The translations under genes and the position numbers were made by a program. Under the pieces are notes generated by a model. That model was not told where the DNA came from, did not search any database, and was given only the letters and a program-made list of their open reading frames with translations. Of a stretch of DNA of 37,899 nt, positions 8,994-16,213 are shown one piece after another. Origin of the DNA: an uncultured Sphingobacterium sp. (GTDB lineage: Bacteria; Bacteroidota; Bacteroidia; Sphingobacteriales; Sphingobacteriaceae); contig CANRHE010000009.1 of NCBI GenBank assembly GCA_947630335.1, forward strand, positions 1-37,899, written 5' to 3'. The stretch's first letter is position 1; each line of letters begins with the position of its first letter.

Positions 8994-9009
8994 CTGGAAC
9001 ATATTCCAG
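8994..9009. promoter_or_regulatory. Perfect dyad CTGGAA-N4-TTCCAG, possible operator
   Basis: A 6-bp perfect inverted repeat around the spacer CATA sits in the middle of the gltA/BlaI divergent region, away from any stop codon and without a T tract. That makes an operator or small hairpin more likely than a terminator. The binding protein is unknown. Confidence 0.35.
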
Positions 9010-9148
9010 CATAGCACTTTGTTATTATGGAAATAATCCTAATACTTAAAGTAGTCGCCGAATATATAATGTTACTATATTTTACATTTGATTTAATTAG
9101 TGTATGATTTGGCTATTTCAACACCTAATATGAAATAAAATGTTAAAA

Positions 9149-9156
9149 TACTTTTG
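9149..9156 (+). promoter_or_regulatory. Putative -7 box upstream of the BlaI-type gene
   Basis: TACTTTTG matches TAnnTTTG and would give a leader of about 48 nt before the ATG at 9207. A second exact match (TACATTTG at 9083-9090) is an alternative. Neither has a clear -33 TTTG. Confidence 0.35.
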
Positions 9157-9206
9157 CTATCTACGAAGTTGTCGTAATATTGTGAATATATAGTAATTTG
9201 AAATAT

Positions 9207-9575
9207 ATGAATTTAGAAAAATTAACGATACAAGAAGAGGAGGCCATGTTATCCATTTGGCAATTGAATGGAGGTTTTATCAAGGAAATATTGGATAATC
9301 TGACTGGAGATATGGTTCCTTACACCACCTTAGCTTCTACGGTAAAGAATTTGGAAAAGAAAGGCTATGTGAAAGGTGTTAAATATGCTAATGCGAAGCG
9401 TTATGAACCGATCATTTCGCAGCAAGAATATAAAGCTAGGTTCATGAATTCCTTTGTAGGCGATTACTTTAAAAACTCTTACAAAGAGATGGTTTCTTTT
9501 TTCGTGAAAGAGGATAAGTTATCTTCAGAAGAGTTGAATGAGATATTGGATATGATCAAAAACAATAAATCCTAA
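9207..9575 (+). CDS. BlaI/MecI/CopY-family transcriptional repressor
   Basis: A 122-residue winged-helix protein. The N-terminal helix (LTIQEEEAMLSIWQLNGGFI), the recognition segment MVPYTTLASTVKNLEKKGYVKGVK and the wing KRYEPIIS are the BlaI/MecI pattern; the C-terminal helices (FVGDYF, LSSEELNEILDMIK) are the usual dimerisation region. By analogy it represses its own operon until the neighbouring membrane peptidase triggers its inactivation. The start is the ATG of MNLEKLT, three codons after the TTG of the ORF track. It is followed after 5 bp by the M56 gene, the normal order for these pairs in Bacteroidota. No beta-lactamase gene is nearby. Confidence 0.88.
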   Translation: MNLEKLTIQEEEAMLSIWQLNGGFIKEILDNLTGDMVPYTTLASTVKNLEKKGYVKGVKYANAKRYEPIISQQEYKARFMNSFVGDYFKNSYKEMVSFFVKEDKLSSEELNEILDMIKNNKS

Positions 9576-9580
9576 TTAAG

Positions 9581-11578
9581 ATGGAAAACCTTCTAAGCTA
9601 TATTATACAAGTCAATTTGTTGTTGACGCTGATTTTTCTAGGATATCATTTACTGTTGAAGGGTTTGACATTTTATGTACTGAATCGAATTTACTTTGTT
9701 GTAGGTGCTCTATATGCATTTATATTTCCTTTGATAGATTTGAAGTCTTTTTTTGTAAAGCAGACTATAGTCTCGATTCCTGTTGTTTGGGATTATGTTC
9801 CTTTAGATAATGTCGAGCACCTATCTAAGACATATTCTTTGTATGATATATTGTTAGTTGGTATTACTATTGGTGGCTTGATTATCATTTGTAAATTAGT
9901 ATTGCAATTGTTCAGTTTGTTACGGATACATTTTTATTCGAAAGAGGCGCAGTGGCAGTCTTATTGGTTTCGTAATGTGGTCTTTCCGATCGTCCCTTTT
10001 TCTTTTTTTAACAAAATATATTTACACCAGATTCAACATCAGGACGTTGAGTTGAATGATATTTTTGAGCATGAAATGGTCCATGTAAAAGGCCGTCATA
10101 CCTGGGATATTCTCTTGTTCGAAATATTATTGATAGGCTGTTGGTATAATCCCTTCGTATGGCTAATGCGTAGGGCTGTGAATCAAAATTTAGAGTTCTT
10201 GACTGATCAACAAGTATTAAATAATGGTGTTGATCGACAAAGCTATCAATATTCGTTGCTAAATGTCACAAAGCATGGGACTGCAGTTGGTATTAGCAAT
10301 CAGTTTAATTTTAAAACCCTAAAAAAACGGATAATGATGATGAACAAAAAACGATCTTCTCGATTAGCGTTAAGCAAATATGTCTTTCTGCTTCCAATAT
10401 TGCTGTTGGCGGGAGCAACGTTTACACTTAGTCAAGCAGAGAGTAGGATTGAACATGTAGTCGAGTTGGTAAAAGAAACACCTACCTTTGTCAAGCCAAT
10501 TAGTATGTTTGATAGTACACAGATTAATTCAAAAGAATATCCATTGTTAGCTCTGGATTTTGACAAGGAAAATGTTGCAAAACTCAATAATTATTATGAA
10601 ATCGATGGTAAGTTAGTTTCGCTGGATGATTTCTTGGCTTTCCCAAGGGCAGAGATTTCAGGTGTAGATATCTATAAAGATAAAGTTGAAATTCAGAGAA
10701 AAATTGGAAAACCTAACGCAGACGCATTATTTGTGATGACTTCAAAGCAACGAGCAGGTTTTTCGGATAAATCAGTAATTAAGACTAATCAGCAAGAAGA
10801 AGATTTTAAACGTCTAAAAAGTAAAAATGAAGTTGATAATAAAAAGACATATTTGTACGATTATGATGGAAATATATTGCCAAAAGCTGATTTTTTTGCT
10901 ATTGCCGACGATAATCTAAAGAATTTAACTTTAATATCTAATAAGTCAATTCTGTCGGGGAAATACGGTAAACATGTAGATGATATAGGTAATTATGATG
11001 GTGTGATTAGAGCATACTCTGTTGAAGGAGAGAGAAAGAATCAAGAGCGAATAATGAATGCATTGTATGTACTAGATGGTGTGGAGAAAGACAAAAGTTT
11101 TGATTTGAACTCACTGAATCCAAATGATATTAAATCTGTAACCGTATTGAAGGATAGTGCTGTGGTTGATAGATATGGTGATAAAGGAAAAAATGGAGTC
11201 ATTATTATCGAAACAAAATCGCATTCTGTATCTAGACTTTCTAAAGAAATGTCAGCCGATCAAGAAATTACAGATGTTGCTTATAAAGGCAGAAGTGAAA
11301 CTGTGGCTATCCTTTCTAAGCCTGATGTTCAAAAGATGGATGGCGTTTTCATTCCAAAACAACGGAAATCGGTTGAAAAAATTGTTTTGAGAGCGAATCC
11401 TAGTAGTGAACCTCCACTTTTTGTTGTTGATGGAATTGAGAAGGATGAAAATTTTAATTTGAAGTCACTCAATCCAAATGATATTGAATCTATAACTGTA
11501 TTGAAGGATAAAGCTTCTGATTCTAAATATGGTGATAAAGGGAAAAATGGTGTTATAATTATTGACTTAAAGAAGTAG
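9581..11578 (+). CDS. M56-family (BlaR1-like) membrane metallopeptidase with C-terminal TonB-plug-like tandem repeats
   Basis: A 665-residue sensor-like membrane protein. Residues 1-115 hold about three membrane segments; the M56 zinc peptidase follows, with HEMVH at 164-168 (HEXXH) and a distal NLEFLTDQ at 203-210 that should give the third ligand and helix. Another membrane segment lies at about 266-284, placing the rest in the periplasm. There is no penicillin-binding domain. Instead the tail carries repeats resembling the SusC-type plug ending: two strong copies at about 495-545 and 613-664 (each LNPNDI..TVLKD and YGDKGKNGVIII) and two weak copies at about 338-389 and 424-480. It probably relays an envelope signal to the BlaI-type partner; ligand and target are unknown. 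Confidence 0.85.
   Translation: MENLLSYIIQVNLLLTLIFLGYHLLLKGLTFYVLNRIYFVVGALYAFIFPLIDLKSFFVKQTIVSIPVVWDYVPLDNVEHLSKTYSLYDILLVGITIGGLIIICKLVLQLFSLLRIHFYSKEAQWQSYWFRNVVFPIVPFSFFNKIYLHQIQHQDVELNDIFEHEMVHVKGRHTWDILLFEILLIGCWYNPFVWLMRRAVNQNLEFLTDQQVLNNGVDRQSYQYSLLNVTKHGTAVGISNQFNFKTLKKRIMMMNKKRSSRLALSKYVFLLPILLLAGATFTLSQAESRIEHVVELVKETPTFVKPISMFDSTQINSKEYPLLALDFDKENVAKLNNYYEIDGKLVSLDDFLAFPRAEISGVDIYKDKVEIQRKIGKPNADALFVMTSKQRAGFSDKSVIKTNQQEEDFKRLKSKNEVDNKKTYLYDYDGNILPKADFFAIADDNLKNLTLISNKSILSGKYGKHVDDIGNYDGVIRAYSVEGERKNQERIMNALYVLDGVEKDKSFDLNSLNPNDIKSVTVLKDSAVVDRYGDKGKNGVIIIETKSHSVSRLSKEMSADQEITDVAYKGRSETVAILSKPDVQKMDGVFIPKQRKSVEKIVLRANPSSEPPLFVVDGIEKDENFNLKSLNPNDIESITVLKDKASDSKYGDKGKNGVIIIDLKK
11063..11575 (+). 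repeat. Two near-identical plug-like coding repeats inside the M56 gene
   Basis: Copies at about 11063-11215 and 11414-11575 share long near-identical DNA tracts (AATCCAAATGATATT, GTATTGAAGGATA, TATGGTGATAAAGG), indicating a fairly recent internal duplication. The copies are about 354 bp apart. Confidence 0.75.
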
Positions 11579-11587
11579 TCGTTAATA

Positions 11588-11624
11588 AATAATCCCTAAG
11601 AAAATTTACCTTAGGGATTATTTT
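11588..11624. terminator. Bidirectional terminator between the M56 gene and uvrA
   Basis: A 13-bp perfect inverted repeat AATAATCCCTAAG / CTTAGGGATTATT with a 9-nt loop lies between two convergent genes and has A/T flanks on both sides. Confidence 0.85.
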
Positions 11625-11629
11625 AATGC

Positions 11630-14470
11630 TTACATCTCCATTTTCAAGAATCGACCTGTTTCGCTATTCTTCACTTTGATAAGCTCTTCTGGTAAGCCAG
11701 CGAACAAGACTTTTCCGCCACCTTTACCACCCTCAGGCCCCATATCAATAACCCAATCGGCTGTTTTAACTACATCTAGGTTATGTTCAATGATTAATAC
11801 CGTATTTCCTCTATCCACGAGACGATTGATAACACCAAGTAGTACGTTTACATCTTCAAAATGGAGTCCAGTTGTAGGCTCGTCCAAGATGTAGAATGTA
11901 TTCCCAGTATCCTTCTTGGAGAGTTCTGTTGCTAATTTTACACGTTGTGCTTCCCCTCCAGAAAGCGTTGTCGAGGATTGTCCCAGCGTGATATATCCTA
12001 AGCCGACATCACGTAAAGTTTTTATCTTTCGATGAATTGAAGGTATGTGTTCGAAAAAATCAACAGCATCTTCAATACTCATATCCAATACATCAGATAT
12101 CGACTTACCTTTATATCTAACTTCTAAAGTTTCTCTATTGTATCGCTTGCCGTGACATGTCTCACAAGGAACTTGTACATCAGGTAGAAAGTTCATTTCT
12201 ATAATCTTCATTCCGGCTCCTTGGCATGTTTCGCAGCGACCACCTTTCACATTGAAAGAGAATTGTCCCGGCTTGTAACCCCGTATTTTTGATTCAGGTA
12301 ACTGTACGTACAGTGTTCGGATATCAGAGAAAACACCAGTATAGGTCGAAGCATTAGAACGTGGAGTTCGTCCGATAGGACTTTGATCAATTTCAATGAC
12401 TTTATCTATTTTGTTTAGGCCTTCAATGCTTTTATACGGCATAGGGGTAGCTTTGGCCCGAAAGAAATGTTTATTTAAAATAGGATATAATGTTCCGGTA
12501 ATTAAGCTTGATTTTCCAGAGCCTGATACACCCGTTACACATATTAATTTACCCAAAGGAAAATCTACTGAAACATTTTGTAAGTTGTTCCCAGTCGCTC
12601 CTTTTAAACTTAATACATCTCCCGTGCCTTGTCGGCGTTCCGTTGGTATTTCTACCTTTTTACGGCCATTTAAGTATTCTGCTGTAAGGGATTTCGCTTT
12701 TAGAATCTGTTTGGGAGTCCCTTGAGCGACTACTAGTCCACCATTCACACCCGCTGCCGGCCCCATATCAATAACATAGTCTGCTTCTAGAATCATGTCT
12801 TTGTCATGCTCAACCACTAATACAGAATTACCAATATCGCGCAAGTTTTTTAAAGAATTAATTAAGCGCTCATTGTCACGTTGGTGTAAGCCAATGCTGG
12901 GCTCATCTAAGATGTAAAGGACATTTACCAATTGAGAACCTATTTGTGTTGCTAGTCGTATACGCTGTGCCTCGCCTCCTGAAAGGCTTTTGGATGATCT
13001 ATTCAACGTAAGATAGTTTAGTCCAACATCCAGTAAGAAACCTATACGAATACGGATTTCCTTAAGCACCTCCGATGCAATGACTCTTTGTCTATCATCT
13101 AATCGATCCTCTAGATCTAGGAACCATTCCATTAAACTGCCAATATCCATTGTAGCAAGCTCGCTGATATTTTTGCCATCTATTTTGAAGTGTAAGGATT
13201 CTTTGCGAAGTCGAGCTCCTTCACAACTTGGACAACACACCTGTGTGCGGAAGTCATCCAATGCGGGCGCATTATCACTTTGTTTGCCCGTCATTTCTTC
13301 GAGCATTTTGAAAATACCAGAAAAGTTGACACGATATTCACGTGCCCCATATGAACCATACGATACAGTCAATGGAACAGGTTCGTCGTTCCCGAATAAT
13401 ATTAAATCTATTTGCTCTTCGGTTAACTTTTCAAGAGGTGTAGTCAACGAAAACTCAAATTTGTTAGCAACAGCTTTTAGCACAGCAAAGTTCCAACTCT
13501 CTTTTGCAGACCCAAGAGGGACAATACCTCCTTTTTGAATACTTAATTTAGGATCTGGTATAACGATGTTTTTGTCAATTTCAAAAACGTAGCCCAGGCC
13601 ATCGCATTTTGGACATGCACCATACGGCGAGTTGAAAGAGAATGTATTGGGTTGCGGTTCGTCATAGGAGATGCCTGATTCAGCATCCATAAGATATCTA
13701 CTGAAAAATTGTTCTTTGGAGCCGTCTTTATTGATTATTTTGATGACTCCTTTGGCTACTTTCATCGCTTGCAAGACCGAATCGTAGAGGCGTTTTTGGT
13801 CATCTTCTGTAGCCTGTAGTCGATCGACAACGACCTCAATATCATGTATTTTATACCTGTCGACTTGCATTTTGGCTGCCAAATCCAGCACCTCTCCATC
13901 CACTCTTACTTTTGTATAGCCTTGTTTACGGATTTGTTCAAATAATTCTCTATAATGCCCCTTACGACCTTTTACTAAGGGAGCGAGAATATTGATAGCT
14001 TCATTGTTGAAGTCCGTTAATATCCGTGCTACAATTTGTTCTTCGGACATACGTTGCATCTTTTGGCCACTCACAAAAGAGAAAGCTTCAGAAGCTCTAG
14101 CATATAATAAGCGAAGAAAGTCATAAATCTCGGTTATTGTTCCTACAGTAGATCTCGGGTTCTTACTGGTCGTTTTCTGCTCAATAGAAATTACAGGGCT
14201 TAGACCTGATATTTTATCAACTTCTGGACGTTCCATACCCCCTAAGAATTGACGGCTATAAGCGGAGAAAGTATCCATATATCGACGTTGCCCCTCAGCA
14301 TAAATGGTGTCAAATGCCAGCGAAGATTTACCAGAGCCACTTAGTCCAGTAATTACTACGAGTTCATTTCTAGGAAAGGAAATATCAATGTTTTTCAAGT
14401 TATGAACACGAGCACCATAAACCTCAACTTCATTTTGATCTCCTAAATCCACTGCTTTTGATTTCGACAT
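11630..14470 (-). CDS. uvrA: Excinuclease ABC subunit A (UvrA)
   Basis: DNA-damage recognition ATPase of nucleotide excision repair; loads UvrB at lesions. The 946 residues have the classical tandem-ABC architecture: Walker A GLSGSGKSSLAFDTIYAEGQRRY near the N-terminus, a zinc knuckle pair (CPKCDGLGY and CPSCEGARL), the first signature SLSGGEAQRIRLA, then the second Walker A GVSGSGKSSLI, a second zinc region (CETCQGAGMKIIEMNF, CETCHGKRY), and the second signature LSGGEAQRVKLA with FYILDEPTTGLH. The ATG at 14470 opens directly to the conserved VYGARVHNLKNID. A TAACTTTG box inside a perfect dyad lies 25 bp upstream. Length and motifs fit UvrA1 rather than a short UvrA2. Confidence 0.97.
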   Translation of the reverse strand: MSKSKAVDLGDQNEVEVYGARVHNLKNIDISFPRNELVVITGLSGSGKSSLAFDTIYAEGQRRYMDTFSAYSRQFLGGMERPEVDKISGLSPVISIEQKTTSKNPRSTVGTITEIYDFLRLLYARASEAFSFVSGQKMQRMSEEQIVARILTDFNNEAINILAPLVKGRKGHYRELFEQIRKQGYTKVRVDGEVLDLAAKMQVDRYKIHDIEVVVDRLQATEDDQKRLYDSVLQAMKVAKGVIKIINKDGSKEQFFSRYLMDAESGISYDEPQPNTFSFNSPYGACPKCDGLGYVFEIDKNIVIPDPKLSIQKGGIVPLGSAKESWNFAVLKAVANKFEFSLTTPLEKLTEEQIDLILFGNDEPVPLTVSYGSYGAREYRVNFSGIFKMLEEMTGKQSDNAPALDDFRTQVCCPSCEGARLRKESLHFKIDGKNISELATMDIGSLMEWFLDLEDRLDDRQRVIASEVLKEIRIRIGFLLDVGLNYLTLNRSSKSLSGGEAQRIRLATQIGSQLVNVLYILDEPSIGLHQRDNERLINSLKNLRDIGNSVLVVEHDKDMILEADYVIDMGPAAGVNGGLVVAQGTPKQILKAKSLTAEYLNGRKKVEIPTERRQGTGDVLSLKGATGNNLQNVSVDFPLGKLICVTGVSGSGKSSLITGTLYPILNKHFFRAKATPMPYKSIEGLNKIDKVIEIDQSPIGRTPRSNASTYTGVFSDIRTLYVQLPESKIRGYKPGQFSFNVKGGRCETCQGAGMKIIEMNFLPDVQVPCETCHGKRYNRETLEVRYKGKSISDVLDMSIEDAVDFFEHIPSIHRKIKTLRDVGLGYITLGQSSTTLSGGEAQRVKLATELSKKDTGNTFYILDEPTTGLHFEDVNVLLGVINRLVDRGNTVLIIEHNLDVVKTADWVIDMGPEGGKGGGKVLFAGLPEELIKVKNSETGRFLKMEM

Positions 14471-14487
14471 AGAACCTTGATTTTTTT

Positions 14488-14504
14488 GTAACTTGCAAAG
14501 TTAC
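14488..14504. promoter_or_regulatory. uvrA -7 box embedded in a perfect inverted repeat
   Basis: GTAACTT-GCA-AAGTTAC has two 7-bp perfect arms. On the minus strand it contains TAACTTTG (14503-14496), an exact TAnnTTTG match 25 nt before the uvrA ATG. An operator overlapping a promoter is possible, but the recurring TAACTTTGC form at other promoters here (36585, 35082) means part of the symmetry may be chance. Confidence 0.45.
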
Positions 14505-14580
14505 TTATTATTCGCCGTACTTAATAACGAGAGTTTTTATGTATTTTAGAATATTAGCTAATATTAACTTTTTAATGTTG

Positions 14581-15630
14581 ATGTCGAAAAATAAAATTGA
14601 TTTAAATAGACAGGAAAAAGAACTCGTGTGTGAAGTGGTATCCCAATGGAAAGAGTTTGGCTTTCTAGATGATGAAAAAGAGAAAGAGTTAATCTCATCC
14701 ATTGATGAGCGTTCTTTTGACTGGAAAATTCTGGCTCGTTATGCTTTTTGGGTAGCCTTGGCATCGCTTGTTTTTGCAGTTTTTTCTTTATTTGCAGATG
14801 ATAATTTGACACAATTAATAATGCAGTTTTACGATGCACCTAATATTGTTTTCTGTTTTGTATTTGCATTTATAGCTTGTGGTTTTTACTTTTTAGGTTT
14901 TCAAAGTAAACAAAAATCACCCAAAAGTACACTGACAAGCGAAACACTTATGCTCGCGGGGGCATTCGCTACTGCTGCGTGTATCGGATTTCTTGGACAA
15001 GTATTAGGAAAAGATACTCATTATTATACTATATTGTTTTTATTATCGATTGTTATTTACGGTGTATTGGCTTTACAGTTGGAATCTAAGCTTCTATGGG
15101 TGTTTACATTAGTAGCTCTGGGTGTGTGGTTTGCAACAGAAACCGCTGTATATAGCGATTGGGGGTGGAGGTTCTGGGGGATGAATTATCCTTTACGCTT
15201 TACCATTTTTGGGATGATATTAACTGCTTTAGCTTATTTTGTACAGCCAAAAATCAAACTATTGAAACCCTTTGAATCTACATCTTTTGTTATAGGTTTA
15301 TTATATACTATGATTGCATTATGGGCTTTGTCAATATTTGGAAATTATAGCAGTATTGATGATTGGACACAAGTTAGGCAGTTTCATATTCTTTATTGGG
15401 GAATAATATCTCTTGTATTGTCATTGCTGCTAGCTATCTATGGATTAAAAGTAAAAGACATAGTCGCAAGAGATATTGGTTTTGTTTTCTTTTTACTTAA
15501 TCTATATACTCGATTCGTTGAATATTTGTGGGATAATATCAATCGATCGATCTTTTTTCTACTGTTAGCAATATCTTTTTGGTTTGTTGGTCGTTGGTCC
15601 GAGAAAATATGGAAAAATAAAAGCGCATAG
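14581..15630 (+). CDS. Polytopic membrane protein, DUF2157-like
   Basis: A 349-residue protein with a soluble N-terminal helical segment (about residues 1-55, EKELVCEVVSQWKEFGFLDDEKEKEL) and then roughly nine to ten hydrophobic segments. The layout fits the DUF2157 family of predicted membrane proteins, whose function is unknown. The start is uncertain: ATG codons at 14539, 14575 and 14581 are all in frame. I prefer the last because the charged MSKNKIDLNRQEK opening follows it, and an AT-rich promoter-like stretch (TAACTTTT) lies between the first and the others. It is divergent from uvrA and converges on the OsmC gene; its TAG stop sits in the loop of the terminator hairpin. Confidence 0.65.
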   Translation: MSKNKIDLNRQEKELVCEVVSQWKEFGFLDDEKEKELISSIDERSFDWKILARYAFWVALASLVFAVFSLFADDNLTQLIMQFYDAPNIVFCFVFAFIACGFYFLGFQSKQKSPKSTLTSETLMLAGAFATAACIGFLGQVLGKDTHYYTILFLLSIVIYGVLALQLESKLLWVFTLVALGVWFATETAVYSDWGWRFWGMNYPLRFTIFGMILTALAYFVQPKIKLLKPFESTSFVIGLLYTMIALWALSIFGNYSSIDDWTQVRQFHILYWGIISLVLSLLLAIYGLKVKDIVARDIGFVFFLLNLYTRFVEYLWDNINRSIFFLLLAISFWFVGRWSEKIWKNKSA

Positions 15631-15645
15631 TACTCGCGCTTTTAT
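15619..15645. terminator. Bidirectional hairpin terminator between DUF2157-like and OsmC genes
   Basis: An 8-bp perfect, GC-rich-core stem AAAAGCGC / GCGCTTTT encloses a 9-nt loop that contains the TAG stop of the DUF2157-like gene (15628-15630). The right arm ends three bases before the OsmC stop codon. Confidence 0.75.
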
Positions 15646-16062
15646 TTAATTAATCTTCAAGCTGTAGGTAATATCTATACCGCCACCTACCAGCATGTCA
15701 TGAACAGAGCAGTATTTTTTGACCGCTAATTCAGTAGCTTTTTGAGCTTTTAACTCATCAATAGTTCCCTTCAGAAAAAAGCTAATATGTATGCTAGTAA
15801 AGATATTCGGGATTTCATCTCTTCTCTTACCTTCTACTTCGACGTGAAAGTCTTGAATATCTTGACGTTGTTTTTGTAGGATCGTTTGTAGATCAAAAGC
15901 GCTACAAGAACCTAGAGCCATTAATACAAGTTCCATGGGTCTTACTCCCTTTCCTTCACCGCCAATGGCTTCCGAGCCATCAATGTTTACTTTGATAGTT
16001 GACAATTCACTTGATGCTTCAAAGTGAACAGCTTGATTTTTACGTTGTAGTGAAACTTTCAT
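15646..16062 (-). CDS. OsmC-family protein
   Basis: A 138-residue OsmC/Ohr-fold protein. The two conserved cysteines of the family are in GSCSAFDLQTIL (about residue 53) and KYCSVHDML (about 119), so a peroxidase-like thiol reaction with organic or other hydroperoxides is chemically possible. The short N-terminus and GEGKGVRPMELVLMALGSC place it in the general OsmC group rather than Ohr; the exact substrate cannot be told from sequence. It has its own promoter with both Bacteroidota elements. The nearby thiol peroxidase gene (tpx) is an independent redox gene about 3 kb away. Confidence 0.88.
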   Translation of the reverse strand: MKVSLQRKNQAVHFEASSELSTIKVNIDGSEAIGGEGKGVRPMELVLMALGSCSAFDLQTILQKQRQDIQDFHVEVEGKRRDEIPNIFTSIHISFFLKGTIDELKAQKATELAVKKYCSVHDMLVGGGIDITYSLKIN

Positions 16063-16078
16063 AGTGTATAATTATACT

Positions 16079-16110
16079 CAAACCTACATAAATTCATTTT
16101 TAAACGCAAA
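16079..16110 (-). promoter_or_regulatory. OsmC-gene promoter with both -33 and -7 elements
   Basis: On the minus strand a TTTG (16110-16107) is followed after exactly 20 nt by TAGGTTTG (16086-16079), a full match to the Bacteroidota TTTG-N20-TAnnTTTG arrangement. The predicted leader is about 13 nt. It is the best complete promoter in the window. Confidence 0.65.
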
Positions 16111-16143
16111 ACATGCACTTATGTTTTGTTTTCAAACGCTTGC

Positions 16144-16203
16144 ATTTTCTAAAAAAGATAGCGTCAGTCTCTTAAGAGACTGACGCTATCTTTTTTAGAA
16201 AAT
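16144..16203. terminator. 60-bp perfect palindrome terminator
   Basis: The sequence is self-complementary over 60 bases around a central CTTAAG, with a core GATAGCGTCAGTCTC stem and A/T tracts on both ends (CTAAAAAAG / CTTTTTTAG). It lies 10 bp beyond the SGNH-hydrolase stop and would terminate that minus-strand operon. The T tract is equally good in the plus direction. Confidence 0.8.
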
Positions 16204-16213
16204 AGTTTATTAC

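Larger units (their letters stand above)
8766..9206. promoter_or_regulatory. Divergent intergenic region, gltA / BlaI-type repressor
   Basis: A 441-bp AT-rich gap with no plausible coding sequence. It contains the gltA -7 box, a perfect dyad CTGGAA-CATA-TTCCAG at 8994-9009, and two exact TAnnTTTG boxes on the plus strand at 9083-9090 (TACATTTG) and 9149-9156 (TACTTTTG) that could drive the BlaI gene. A TGAC-N8-GTCA dyad lies near 8839-8854. I see no clear tRNA, riboswitch or BlaI-type TACA-TGTA operator. Confidence 0.5.

Noticed and set aside
9057-9206. BlaI-type operator TACA-N-TGTA upstream of the repressor
   Set aside because: Only scattered TTACTA/TAGTAA-like half sites were seen; no convincing symmetrical site could be defined.
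9207-11578. Beta-lactam resistance locus
   Set aside because: The M56 protein has no penicillin-binding domain and no beta-lactamase or PBP gene is nearby; BlaI/M56 pairs serve other roles in Bacteroidota.
12396-12725. Plus-strand ORFs inside uvrA (also 13080-13538)
   Set aside because: Shadow frames of a gene with continuous UvrA motifs; their sequences show no family features.
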